DNA of 64,000 nt, taken from NCBI RefSeq assembly GCF_020215705.1, contig NZ_JAIWNB010000007.1, positions 347,416-411,415 on the forward strand. Direction: 5' to 3'. The DNA comes from Nonomuraea aurantiaca (GTDB lineage: Bacteria; Actinomycetota; Actinomycetes; Streptosporangiales; Streptosporangiaceae). A program made the translations under genes and the position numbers. Positions 46,766 through 55,303 of the stretch are shown piece after piece. Every line of letters starts with the position of its first letter. The stretch's first letter is position 1. The notes below the pieces were generated by a model that had not been told where the DNA came from, did not search any database, and saw only the letters and a list, made by a program, of their open reading frames with translations.

Positions 46766-49105
46766 TCACGGATCTCGCTTCCAGTATTCCGGAGCGACTC
46801 CGGACTGTCTCACTTTCTCAGCGAGTTCGGTCTGTCCTTGAGCTTTCAGTAGTTTAATCCACTGGCGGGTCATGGAATCGGCGCAGAAGATGTGGGGGGC
46901 ATCGCCGGCGTTCAGCCGAGTGAACAGCACGGTGGCGGCCTCCTCGAGATTGCCCTGCCTCTCCAGCCAGGTTGCCAACTTCGTAGCCGCAGGCGCGTTG
47001 CCGTCATCAGCCATACTGCGCAGCTCGTCGATGCGCCCTTCGCGGATCAGGAAGTCGCAGAGACGGTATTGGGCATATTCCTCGCCTGCGTTCGCGAGCG
47101 CCCTCAGCTCGTCGATACGCCCCTGATCCAGTAGGAGGCGAGCCCATCGGGAGGCCGCCCAGTTATAGCCGGTCTCGGCGACTCGCCTCAGCTCGTCCGG
47201 TCGGTGCTGGGCCTGCAGTTCGGCCAGTCGGCTCGCGGCCGTCAGGTCGCCGACTTTTTCCCGGGCATGGAGCAAGGCCAGGCCTTCGTCAACACGGCCC
47301 TGCTCGGTTAGCAGTTCCGCCAGCCGAGGAGCGGCGTGCCAGTCACCAAGCTCCACTCGGAACGGCATACCCGGCGTCTCATTGAGTCGAGTGATCAAAT
47401 CGGCGAGTTCTGAGGCCTTTGGCCATGTCCGTGCCGTAGCGCGAGTGGCCAGCTCTTCTGCTGCCTCTTCCCATCGCTCATTTTCTGACAGGATGACGAT
47501 CAGTCTGAGCGCGGCGATGTTCTCGCCCTGATCCGCAACCGCCCGTAGGACCGCGGCGGCGTCCCCGATCTTGCCCGTTTCTTCCAGTGCCCGAGCCAGT
47601 TGCAGTATGCCGTCGATGTCTCCGGACTCGGCCATGCTGCGCACGACGTCCAAGCCCTCTTCGGCGCGGCCCTCTGCGATCAAGACTTCGGACAAACGCA
47701 CGCCCGCGTAGAAGTCACCCGCGTCCATGGCACGGCGATACAGGTGTTCCGCAAAGCTGTACATCACTCGCTTCCGGGCACTGTCAGCCACTCGGGCCAG
47801 GTCGCCAGGTTCCTTCAGCCAGATGGCCAATGCATGCCAGATCTCCGGTGGGACAGGCTCAGAGCCGCGTTCCTCGGCAATGTGCTGCTTCAGGTAGTCG
47901 GCGAGAACATAGCCCGTGATCTCACTCATGTTCTGGGCGACTGGTGCCAGACACGCGGCTGCACCATGTAAGAGGTGGGTGGTGCCTGCGATGGCTGCTG
48001 TGAACCAGTCGGGTGGCGCCGCGCCCCGAGCTCGTGCATCGCAGTAGGCAGGAGCCGCGGCCCTGAGAAAGCCCGGGTGCAAGGGGCTATGAGTACCCAG
48101 GCGGAAAGCGTCGACGGCGACCGTGAGTATCGCGCGCTCGTAGGGATCCGCGTTGACCCACCGCGCGACTAGTTGTGGGGCCGCGGCCATGGTTTGGGTG
48201 AACCCATAGTCGCTTGATTGCAGCGCGAGCTGGACACGCGGATCAGCATCAGCGGTTCGCTTGGCCCGCTCGCGTTCGGTGTCGCTGAGGCCGCCGCTGA
48301 TGTGTACGACATCAGCGAGGTTCAGCAACTCCCGTTCCCGGGCATAAGGGTCGACTGCGCCGCCAGCCGGCGGGGTGGTGTACGTGCTGTAGCTGTCGGG
48401 CCATAGGGTCGCGACGATAACCGCGCCGTCGTGCAGCAGAGCTCTCACGGTGTCCGCAGCCAGCCCATCAGGTCCGTCCAGGTAGCGCTGAAGCTCATCA
48501 AGCCACACCACGGTTCTGGCAACGGGCTCAGTGGCCAGGGCTCGGATTCGGGCCGCATCGCCCGGGTGCAGCAGCCACCACTGGGGCATGAGCGCCTGAA
48601 CCGCCTCGAAGGCGCACCGGGTCTTGCCCACCGACGAGCTGCCCACGAGCAGCACCAGCCCACCACGCGCCATCGCCTTCCGCAGCAGAGCACGTACGCC
48701 GCCGGGGGCAGTGTCCGTGTCCCGGGGTACGTAGGCCGGGAGCTCGCCTGTGGCACCGAGAGTTTCGATGGCCGCGTGCACACCCAATCGCCGCGGCAGC
48801 GCCTGCGTGATCCGCATCATGCCTAATCGCGACGGACGATCTGTCAGGGCACGTTCCAGGGCTGCCTGCCAGGCAGCCTGATCTGTCCCGATGATCCCGC
48901 AGGCCCGGAGAAATATTGACAGCGTTTCCTCCGTGCAGCGTCCGCGCCTGAGCAGATTGCTCAGCGTGCTGGCAGGCAGACGCTCCGGTCTGGCTGCTCG
49001 GTCAAGGCCTTGGTAGGAAAGGCGTCGTTCCGCGCGCAGCGCGTCCAGTGCTGCAGCCAGCTCGGTGGGGGTGTGTATCGCCGCTGGATCCGGTGCCGCG
49101 CCCAT
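46766..49105 (-). CDS. HTH, P-loop NTPase and TPR/Sel1 repeat protein
   Basis: A 779-residue multidomain protein. An XRE-like helical domain (about 10-85) is followed by a P-loop NTPase with Walker A GSSSVGKT (155-162) and Walker B TVVWLDE (198-204). A long array of TPR/Sel1-like helices spans about 470-760 (RLSEVLIAEGRAEEGLDVV and similar units of 27-35 residues). This matches the plan of STAND-like signal-transduction ATPases, several of which are antiphage sensors (Avs and others). No separate effector domain is visible, so it may act by regulation or through a partner. Its gene lies at the right end of the AICE, opposite to the DUF6879 unit. Confidence 0.82.
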   Translation of the reverse strand: MGAAPDPAAIHTPTELAAALDALRAERRLSYQGLDRAARPERLPASTLSNLLRRGRCTEETLSIFLRACGIIGTDQAAWQAALERALTDRPSRLGMMRITQALPRRLGVHAAIETLGATGELPAYVPRDTDTAPGGVRALLRKAMARGGLVLLVGSSSVGKTRCAFEAVQALMPQWWLLHPGDAARIRALATEPVARTVVWLDELQRYLDGPDGLAADTVRALLHDGAVIVATLWPDSYSTYTTPPAGGAVDPYARERELLNLADVVHISGGLSDTERERAKRTADADPRVQLALQSSDYGFTQTMAAAPQLVARWVNADPYERAILTVAVDAFRLGTHSPLHPGFLRAAAPAYCDARARGAAPPDWFTAAIAGTTHLLHGAAACLAPVAQNMSEITGYVLADYLKQHIAEERGSEPVPPEIWHALAIWLKEPGDLARVADSARKRVMYSFAEHLYRRAMDAGDFYAGVRLSEVLIAEGRAEEGLDVVRSMAESGDIDGILQLARALEETGKIGDAAAVLRAVADQGENIAALRLIVILSENERWEEAAEELATRATARTWPKASELADLITRLNETPGMPFRVELGDWHAAPRLAELLTEQGRVDEGLALLHAREKVGDLTAASRLAELQAQHRPDELRRVAETGYNWAASRWARLLLDQGRIDELRALANAGEEYAQYRLCDFLIREGRIDELRSMADDGNAPAATKLATWLERQGNLEEAATVLFTRLNAGDAPHIFCADSMTRQWIKLLKAQGQTELAEKVRQSGVAPEYWKRDP

Positions 49106-49292
49106 CCCGTCGTCCTCTCACATCTCGCAGCATTCGCCTGCACTGGTCGAACACCAGCGAACCGTCAGCTCAGTCTGCCCTGTAGGCCGGAGAACCGAGA
49201 TGTTTGTTCGGCTTCTTCCGACTTCGTGGCCGAACCCCGACCGGTCGGGCTGCACTGCTCTTGTCCTTCGGCACGAGCAGAAAGGCAATCAA

Positions 49293-49439
49293 GTGGAGTG
49301 CATTCCGCAACTACTCACATTGGCGGTTGGCGTGGTGAACATGGCTGTCGCTGCCGCCAAGCTGGTCATCGCCTGGACTGAACACCGGAACAGGAGGTCC
49401 GGCGAGGTCGACCGACCACAGGACGAGTCGGCAGCCTAG
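49293..49439 (+). CDS. Possible small membrane protein (48 residues)
   Basis: GTG 49293 with AAGG eight bases upstream opens a frame with one hydrophobic stretch (LLTLAVGVVNMAVAAAKLVI) and a charged tail (TEHRNRRSGEVDRPQDE). It is divergent from the NTPase gene and lies inside the right end of the AICE. It has no known match; coding is plausible but unproven. Confidence 0.35.
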   Translation: MECIPQLLTLAVGVVNMAVAAAKLVIAWTEHRNRRSGEVDRPQDESAA

Positions 49440-49680
49440 GACGGTGCTCATCTGACGGGACGCGAAGGGGAGGCGCCGCTTGTTGGCGGTGCCGTGTCCA
49501 TGCTGTTATGCCCCGTACGCAGGTAGGACCGGGCCTGTGGACCGGTAGGTGAGCTGACACCGGGTGAGTGACCAAGTGGGTGACAACCGCGAAGCACACT
49601 CCCGGACGCCTGGGGACTCTGGAGGATCGTTATTGCTGGTCAAGCACCACTCGATCCGGGATGCTGCCCCCAGGCAAGTG

Positions 49681-49729
49681 GCTTTGGGAGCAAGAAGTCG
49701 CAGGTTCAAATCCTGTCGCCCCGACCAGC
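49681..49729 (+). other. attR core of the AICE
   Basis: 49 bp identical to attL (34013-34061), i.e. the 3' end of tRNA-Pro without its 5' half. It defines the right boundary of the element. Confidence 0.93.
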
Positions 49730-49732
49730 CAG

Positions 49733-49763
49733 AAGGCCACTCACCAGGTTGGTGGGTGGCCTT
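49733..49763 (+). terminator. Hairpin beyond attR
   Basis: A 14-bp stem (AAGGCCACTCACCA with TGGTGGGTGGCCTT, one G-T pair) around a 3-base loop. It is the counterpart of the hairpin at 34065 and was probably the original tRNA-Pro terminator or the end of an older element. Confidence 0.7.
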
Positions 49764-49816
49764 CTGCGTGGCTGTCGTTCCGCGCCGGCCAAGGTTCGAG
49801 GTCTATCCGCGCCCGG

Positions 49817-49898
49817 CTATGAGCCCTTGATGACGCTCCGGAAGGCGCGCCGGACGTTGGCCGCGTCCAACACGGTGCCTGCGGTGGACGTGAACACT
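49817..49898 (-). pseudogene. Integrase fragment outside attR
   Basis: On the minus strand the frame VFTSTAGTVLDAANVRRAFR then SVIKGS-stop aligns with VFASSTGTELDASNVRRAFR VVIRD of the AICE integrase (residues 288-311). Only 27 codons remain, cut by a stop. It lies about 90 bases beyond attR, where a second element in tandem would carry its int gene, so it is a remnant of an earlier related AICE. Confidence 0.8.
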
Positions 49899-49950
49899 GG
49901 AGGATGCTCCGTCCATGAGCTTGGTCCCGGCTGGCCGCCGTCGCCACCGG

Positions 49951-51183
49951 CTATGGGATGGACCGACCGGTGTCTCCCGGCGGCGTGTCGTCGGCACCCT
50001 CATCGGCGGCGGGGTGTTCGCTGCGCCGCCTGCGTCCGTGGTACTCCGAGCCAGGGTCGCTCTCGGCCGGGGCGAAGGGGTCGAACGGGGAGGTCTCCGG
50101 GAGGTTGACGACGCTAGTGCTTGGTTCGGAGTTGAAGAGCGACTCCAGAGGGCCGGGGGGATTGAGGGGCTCGAATGGCGGAGTCCAGGCGGCGGTCTCC
50201 TGAGGGTCCGTGGCGGAGCCGAGTACCGGCGCACTGGCCTCGGGACGCGGGTTCTCCTGTCCGTAGAGCGCGTCGGGTAGGACGTTTTTCTGTTGGTCGG
50301 CGGCGGCGGCCTCGATGGCTTCCAGGAGTTGCCGCCTCCACCGGTCGCCCTCGTCGGGCTCGGCGGTGCTGTGGTGGGGGGCGGGCGTGAAGGGGATGGG
50401 TTCCACGTATCCGGCGGTGGCCAAGCGCGTCCTGTGGCGGGCCTTGGCCACGAGCACTGTGAGCACAGCTAGCAGGGCCGCCACGACCACCACGGCCGAG
50501 GTGATCATCGTTGGAGTGGACAAGCTCGGCAGGGGGTTGGTGATCGCGGCGTTGAGGTGTGTGGGGAGTGCTCTTTGAGCCATGGTGCTGGACGCCGTCG
50601 GCGTGGCAGCGGTGTCCTCCGCAATGGCGGGCTCGGTTGTGGAGGTCGTAGTTGGCATGGGCGAGGACGAAGTCGTGGTCGCCGCATCAGTGGAGCTGGC
50701 GGTCGGCTCGGCTTCGGAGGTGGCTGTGGCTGACGGCGAGTCCGACGTCGTGGGCGAGTCGGATGTTGTGGGGGTGGGGGTGGGTGACGATGAATCCGAC
50801 GCAGTGGGGGTCGGCGTAAAGGTGGGGGTGGATGACGGTGAGGCAGACGATGTAGGGGTGGCAGTGGGGGAGGACGATTCCGGCGCAGTGGAGGAGGGGG
50901 TATCGGAGGTGGCGGTGGCAGTCGGTGCGTCGAAAGTTGGCCGTGGAGTAGCTGCGGTTGAAGATGCGTCGGATATCGAGGTGGGTGTGTCAGAGGAGGG
51001 CATCGGTGCGGTCGTGGATGGCGGCGTATCCGAGACCCCGGTCGGTTCAGGCACAGGGCGGGTCGCGCTGGTCGACGGGTTGACGCCTTCGTGGTGGGAG
51101 CCGTTTCGGCTCGTGCCGCCTTGGTCGGGGCTCGCGTGGTCATCGGCTGCCTGTGGAGCGGTCGGGGCAGTTTGGTGCGTCAT
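49951..51183 (-). CDS. Ser/Thr/Pro-rich single-pass membrane protein
   Basis: A 410-residue protein. The first 225 residues are almost only Ser, Thr, Pro, Ala and Asp in short repeats (TPTPTASDSSSPTPTPTTSD). One membrane helix (about 228-250, ITSAVVVVAALLAVLTVLVA) is followed by a charged C-terminal half with Pro-rich stretches. There is no cleavable signal peptide, so the repeat domain may be exported N-end first. The repeats suggest a glycosylated surface stalk. GGAGG lies 12 bases before ATG 51183. Function is unknown. Confidence 0.65.
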   Translation of the reverse strand: MTHQTAPTAPQAADDHASPDQGGTSRNGSHHEGVNPSTSATRPVPEPTGVSDTPPSTTAPMPSSDTPTSISDASSTAATPRPTFDAPTATATSDTPSSTAPESSSPTATPTSSASPSSTPTFTPTPTASDSSSPTPTPTTSDSPTTSDSPSATATSEAEPTASSTDAATTTSSSPMPTTTSTTEPAIAEDTAATPTASSTMAQRALPTHLNAAITNPLPSLSTPTMITSAVVVVAALLAVLTVLVAKARHRTRLATAGYVEPIPFTPAPHHSTAEPDEGDRWRRQLLEAIEAAAADQQKNVLPDALYGQENPRPEASAPVLGSATDPQETAAWTPPFEPLNPPGPLESLFNSEPSTSVVNLPETSPFDPFAPAESDPGSEYHGRRRRSEHPAADEGADDTPPGDTGRSIP

Positions 51184-51630
51184 GGAGTTGTGGGACCTCC
51201 GGGACGAGGCCGGATTTACCCATACAGACCCTGACAGAAGTGATGACTATGGACTGATGTGGCTAAACCGGAAGCTTGTGGTAGGGCGAGAGTACCTCGC
51301 CGTTTCCGCAGGTCAAGTGCCCTTCAAGAGGTGTTTGGAGATCTCGGCGAGAGTAAAAGCCCAGGTCAAGTGCGGTGTCGGAAATGTCATGTAACGGGAA
51401 CTATGCGGAGAAGATCTACTAACTTCGTAGCCCGCATCCGTCAGCAGGCCGCCACCCACCATGAACTGGCTGCCCGTGCGCCTGAGGCCCGAAGTCAGGA
51501 ACGCCTCCGATGTGATCCCCACTCCAAGTGGCTTCGAAGTGGTCAGGATCATGATCGCTAGCCTGCTCCGCCACAGTGATCATCAAATGGGCTGAGTCGA
51601 GGGCTGAGATGAGCTGATGGAGGTGGAGCG
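51184..51630. other. Gap of 447 bases without a recognised gene
   Basis: No frame with motifs or plausible codon use is evident on either strand. The base composition is lower in GC than in flanking genes. It probably holds the promoters of the two divergent genes at its ends. Confidence 0.5.
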
Positions 51631-52347
51631 ATGAACCATATCGAAGACGACCTGCGCGAGCTGCTCGCCGAGCGCACGACGTACGGACCCGGAGGGGACA
51701 TGGACGTGGCCGAGATCGTACGGAGGGGCAGGCTCGCCCGGTGGAGCGCGGGCGCGGTGCTGGCGGGGGCCGCCGTGGCGTGGGTGCTCCCAGGAGCGGT
51801 GACGGTGCCCGCACCGGCGGCCCAGTTCGTCGCGTCGGCCGCCCCGTCGAGCGCGGCCTCCACGCTACCGTCGCGCGTGCCCGATCCGCCGGCCAGTCTG
51901 GACGGCCTGACCAGGATCGCGGCTGTGATGAACTCGGGGTCCGCTACCGGAAACGACCTCAAGATCAAGCCGGCCGGCCACGCCACCACCGTGGCCGTCA
52001 TCTGCGCGAATCCGCAGTCATGGGTGGTCACGGCCGTCAAGGGCAGCCGCGCGGGGCAGGTCAGCCGGTGCCAGGGCGGCATGGCCCGGCGCACCTACAA
52101 GCGGAGTTCGCTCCCCTTCGGACGGGTGGACGGGCAGCAGTCCATCCGCGTGTGGGTCTTCCCTCCCACCGAGCTCATCGGGCAGGCGTCACTGGACGGC
52201 TGCGCCGTGGTCGACAAGCGGAAGGGGACCTGCAACGGCAGGTACGCGGCCCAGGAACTGATCAGGTACGACGTCGCCCTGGAACTGGCCGCCGACCTGG
52301 GGGTCAGGCCCGGAACGTGGTCCGCGGGGGTCTACGACAAGAGCTGA
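51631..52347 (+). CDS. Membrane-anchored hypothetical protein
   Basis: A 238-residue protein. It has a short cytoplasmic N-terminus (NHIEDDLRELLAERTTYGPG), one membrane helix (about 37-60), and an extracytoplasmic domain with three cysteines (VICANPQ, VSRCQGG, DGCAVVDKRKGTCNG). The N-terminal part resembles the start of actinobacterial anti-sigma-like membrane proteins, but no sigma gene is adjacent. A strong GGAGGTGGAG site precedes ATG 51631. Confidence 0.7.
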   Translation: MNHIEDDLRELLAERTTYGPGGDMDVAEIVRRGRLARWSAGAVLAGAAVAWVLPGAVTVPAPAAQFVASAAPSSAASTLPSRVPDPPASLDGLTRIAAVMNSGSATGNDLKIKPAGHATTVAVICANPQSWVVTAVKGSRAGQVSRCQGGMARRTYKRSSLPFGRVDGQQSIRVWVFPPTELIGQASLDGCAVVDKRKGTCNGRYAAQELIRYDVALELAADLGVRPGTWSAGVYDKS

Positions 52348-52473
52348 TGGGAGGCCGCCACGACGATCGAGGAACGGCCACGGCGGCGAGGCCGCTGAAG
52401 AAGACGGCCGCCGGTAATGACGGTTACCAGGGGTTCTATATCGCCGCAAAGCAGGCCGTACTACCGTAGCGCG

Positions 52474-53829
52474 GTGCATTCGATCATTTCCCTCTTACTC
52501 ACCGCGGCGGTCGCCGTGCCGGGCGTTCCCGACAAGGGTCGCTCGGAGCCGGTGGCGGACCCTGTCTACCCCGCCTACGGCAACCCCGCGATCGACGTCC
52601 TCCACTACGGGCTCAAGCTGGACTGGAAGCCGTCCAAGCGCCTGCTCACCGGTACTGCTCGGCTCACCGTCAGAGCCGTCAAGAAGATAGACAAGATCTC
52701 GCTCGACTTCGGCCGCGCGTTGCGCGTCGACGGGGTGACGGTCGCCGGAAAGACGATCAAGGCCGGGCACCCGGGCGACCGCCTCGTCATTCCGCTGCGC
52801 TCCCCGGTGGTGGCGGGCAAGCAGGTCGAGGTGGCCGTCCGCTATCACGGAGTTCCCCAGCCGGTACGCACGGGGCAGTACCGGCAGGACACGAGCAAGC
52901 TCGGCCTCCGCTCGGCCGCCGACGGGTCGGCGTGGGCGCTGCAGGAGCCGTACGGGGCCTTCACCTGGTTCCCCGTGAACGACCACCCGTCCGACGAGGC
53001 CCGCTACGACGTGGCGGTCACGGTGCCGCGCGGGTGGGCCGCGGTGGCGCACGGGCGCTTCGAGGGCCGGAAGGGGAACACCTACCTCTGGCGTTCGACC
53101 GAGTCGGTGGCCAGTTACGTCACGCTGCTCACCGTCGATCGTTACCAGCGCTTCGACGCCAAGGGGCCGCGCGGGATCCCGATCACGTACTGGCTGCGCC
53201 CGGGTGACCGGAAGGACTACCTGCCCGTCGTACGGCAGACGCCGGCGATCCTGCGCTGGCTGGAGAAGCGGCTCGGTCCCTACCCCTTCAACAGCGCGGG
53301 GGTGGTCGTCACCAGCGACTCCGGGATGGAGACCCAGCAGATGGTGACCCTGGCCCCCGAGTTCCTCACCGTCAATGTGGTGGCGCACGAGATGGCGCAC
53401 CAGTGGTTCGGCGACGCGGTCACGCCCCGGACCTGGCGTGACGTCTGGCTGAACGAGGGCTTCGCGATGTACTTCGAGTGGGCATGGTACGCCGAGCACG
53501 GCGGCTCGAAGCTGGAGAGCTACCTCCGCGACGCCCGGGCGCTCGACGGGAGGCTGCGCAACCAGTTCGGGCCGCCCGGGCATTACCAGGCGAGCGCGTT
53601 CGGGGCGAGCAACGTGTACTACGGTCCGGCGGTGATGCTGCACGAGATCCGCAAGCGGCTCGGCGACGAGCGGTTCTTCGCGACCCTGCGCGCCTGGGTG
53701 CAGGAGCACAAGGGGACCACGCAGGACCGGGCGTCGTTCGTGAAGTGGCTGAACGAGCGGACGGGGGACGACTTCACCGCCCTGGTCGACGACTGGCTCG
53801 ACTCGCCGACCACACCGACCGCCCAGTAA
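52474..53829 (+). CDS. Secreted M1-family metallopeptidase
   Basis: A 451-residue protein with a short signal peptide (SIISLLLTAAVAVPG). The zinc site is HEMAHQWFGD with the third ligand Glu in WLNEGF. The exopeptidase motif is changed from GxMEN to GMETQ. It lacks the C-terminal domain of PepN. GTG 52474 is preferred because the signal peptide then starts at once. It probably processes peptides outside the membrane. Confidence 0.85.
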   Translation: MHSIISLLLTAAVAVPGVPDKGRSEPVADPVYPAYGNPAIDVLHYGLKLDWKPSKRLLTGTARLTVRAVKKIDKISLDFGRALRVDGVTVAGKTIKAGHPGDRLVIPLRSPVVAGKQVEVAVRYHGVPQPVRTGQYRQDTSKLGLRSAADGSAWALQEPYGAFTWFPVNDHPSDEARYDVAVTVPRGWAAVAHGRFEGRKGNTYLWRSTESVASYVTLLTVDRYQRFDAKGPRGIPITYWLRPGDRKDYLPVVRQTPAILRWLEKRLGPYPFNSAGVVVTSDSGMETQQMVTLAPEFLTVNVVAHEMAHQWFGDAVTPRTWRDVWLNEGFAMYFEWAWYAEHGGSKLESYLRDARALDGRLRNQFGPPGHYQASAFGASNVYYGPAVMLHEIRKRLGDERFFATLRAWVQEHKGTTQDRASFVKWLNERTGDDFTALVDDWLDSPTTPTAQ

Positions 53830-53846
53830 AGGCCCAGTAAAGGGGA

Positions 53847-54686
53847 CTATCCCATGAGCCGCTGCACCCGCACGTGCACGTGCGGGTGCGTGGCCATGAG
53901 GGAGCCCTTCTTCGTCCGGCAGGCCACCAGCCCCAGCGCCGGCACCCCGCGCCGCAGGTCGGTCAGCGGGATGCCGTCCTCCGCGTGCACCTTGAGCAGC
54001 GCCGAGGCGAGCAGCCCCGGCTGGCCGAGCAGGTCGGCGGCGGCGCGGTCGGCGGCCAGCTCCCTGGAGCGGCTGAGCCAGCGCAGCGGCAGGTGCGCGA
54101 GGTAGCTCGCCAGCCCCGCGGCGGCCCCGCCCGTCAGGATCGCCAGCCCGACGAACAGCCCGAAGGGGAACTCCTCGAAGAACAGCCCCGGAGCCTCCAC
54201 CGCGGCCCGCCCGGTGCCCTTGGCGAACGCCGCCAGCGCGATCGCGAACGAGCTCGCCAGCGTCATCACCGCCACGTCCCGGTGCTGGATGTGCGCGATC
54301 TCGTGGGCGAGCACAGCCGTCAGCTCATCGGGTTCCAGGCGGGCGCGCAGCCCTTCGGTGACGATGATCGTCGCGCTGCGCCGCGTGCGGCCGACCGTGT
54401 AGGCGTTCGGGGCGGCGGAGGGGCTGATCGCCAGCCGCGGCTTGGCCACGTCGCTCAGGGCGCAGAGCCGATCGAGTACGGCGTGCAGCTCGGGCTCCTG
54501 CTCGGCCGTGACGTACCGGGCCCGGGTCATCCGCCGCGCCAGTACCTCGGTGGACCACCACTGCACGAGCAGGATGAGGGCCGCCCCCAGGGCGACGTAC
54601 AGGACCGGGATCCCGATCAGCACCAGACCGGCCAGGACGGCCGAGTAGACGGCCGCGAGCAGGGCCATGGGGATGAGCATGCGCAC
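53847..54686 (-). CDS. M48-family membrane metalloprotease (HtpX-like)
   Basis: A 279-residue membrane protease. Two N-terminal helices (about 5-45) precede the zinc site HEIAHIQHRD, and the third ligand Glu is in SRSRELAADRAAA. Further hydrophobic segments lie between. HtpX-type enzymes degrade misfolded membrane proteins. GTG 54686 has GGAGG eight bases upstream. It converges with the M1 peptidase gene. Confidence 0.88.
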   Translation of the reverse strand: MRMLIPMALLAAVYSAVLAGLVLIGIPVLYVALGAALILLVQWWSTEVLARRMTRARYVTAEQEPELHAVLDRLCALSDVAKPRLAISPSAAPNAYTVGRTRRSATIIVTEGLRARLEPDELTAVLAHEIAHIQHRDVAVMTLASSFAIALAAFAKGTGRAAVEAPGLFFEEFPFGLFVGLAILTGGAAAGLASYLAHLPLRWLSRSRELAADRAAADLLGQPGLLASALLKVHAEDGIPLTDLRRGVPALGLVACRTKKGSLMATHPHVHVRVQRLMG

Positions 54687-54826
54687 CTTCGGAACCTCCA
54701 GCCGACGACGACGGGCCGGAAGGTCTCCCTCGCCACACAGGGCCCGCCTGACCGGGCCGCGCGGGCCGTCATGACGATCAGGCGTGTTCGGAGGTACTCC
54801 CCTTCACTCCAAGAAAGAGTAATAAA

Positions 54827-55303
54827 TCAGGAGTCGGTCCGGAAGAGGGCCCACACGGCTTTGCCGCCACGAGCCAGCGGGTCCCAGCCCCAGCATTGGC
54901 TGTAGGTCTCGACGATGTAAAGGCCACGCCCGTTCTCGGAGATGAAGTCGGGCTCCTTGGGCGTGGGGATCTTGTCGCTCGGGTCGGCCACGGCCAGCAG
55001 TACGTGGGGGACGACCCGCATCAGCAGCAGCTGGATCTCCCGTCGGCCGCGCGCGTACATCGCGTACCTGACCGCGTTCGTGACCAGCTCTGACACGACC
55101 AGCGCGGCGTCGTCGCCCAACTCCGGCAGGCCCCAACCGCGTAACGTGGAACGGGTCACGTCCCTGGCGGTCTTCACGGAGTCGGCCTGGAAGGGCAGCG
55201 GACACGAGGTCGTGTACGGCTTGCCCGCGCTCAACAGGCTGTCGAACCCCACTTCACGGGTGATCTGCAGGCAGTCGGCAGTGGCCAAGGGGTCCTCCAC
55301 CAT
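54827..55303 (-). CDS. ATP-binding regulator (HATPase, anti-sigma-like)
   Basis: A 158-residue GHKL ATPase domain alone. The N-box is VSELVTNAVRYA, the G1 region is VADPSDKIP, and the G2 is ENGRGLYIV. Such proteins act as kinases of anti-anti-sigma factors or as partners of Scr1-type regulators. ATG 55303 follows GGGAGG by ten bases; a TTG at 55351 would add an unconserved leader. It is divergent from the Scr1 gene at 55536, the usual arrangement for this pair. Confidence 0.85.
   Translation of the reverse strand: MVEDPLATADCLQITREVGFDSLLSAGKPYTTSCPLPFQADSVKTARDVTRSTLRGWGLPELGDDAALVVSELVTNAVRYAMYARGRREIQLLLMRVVPHVLLAVADPSDKIPTPKEPDFISENGRGLYIVETYSQCWGWDPLARGGKAVWALFRTDS

Larger units (their letters stand above)
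34013..49729. mobile_element. AICE integrated in tRNA-Pro(TGG), 15.7 kb
   Basis: It is delimited by a perfect 49-bp direct repeat (34013-34061 and 49681-49729) made of the tRNA-Pro 3' end. Gene order from the left end is int, xis, repSA, three tiny Cys-pair proteins, a conserved small protein, DUF2637, TraB/FtsK and SCO3933-like on the minus strand; then GntR and a 2H phosphoesterase on plus; then cargo. This is the modular plan of pSAM2-like actinomycete integrative and conjugative elements: site-specific integration, rolling-circle replication, and double-strand DNA transfer by one FtsK-like protein. All core frames are open, so it may still be mobile. Cargo (42.4-49.4 kb) contains a lower-GC gene and candidate defence proteins. 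Confidence 0.93.

Noticed and set aside
49681..49729. A second tRNA-Pro gene at the right end of the element
   Set aside because: Only the 3' 47 bases of the tRNA are present; the upstream sequence does not form a D-arm or acceptor. It is attR.
50582..51394. Plus-strand Val/Gly/Asp-rich frame of 270 codons opposite the Ser/Thr/Pro-rich gene
   Set aside because: It is the antisense of a repeat-rich coding region. The minus-strand frame has a credible ribosome site and a clean membrane helix.
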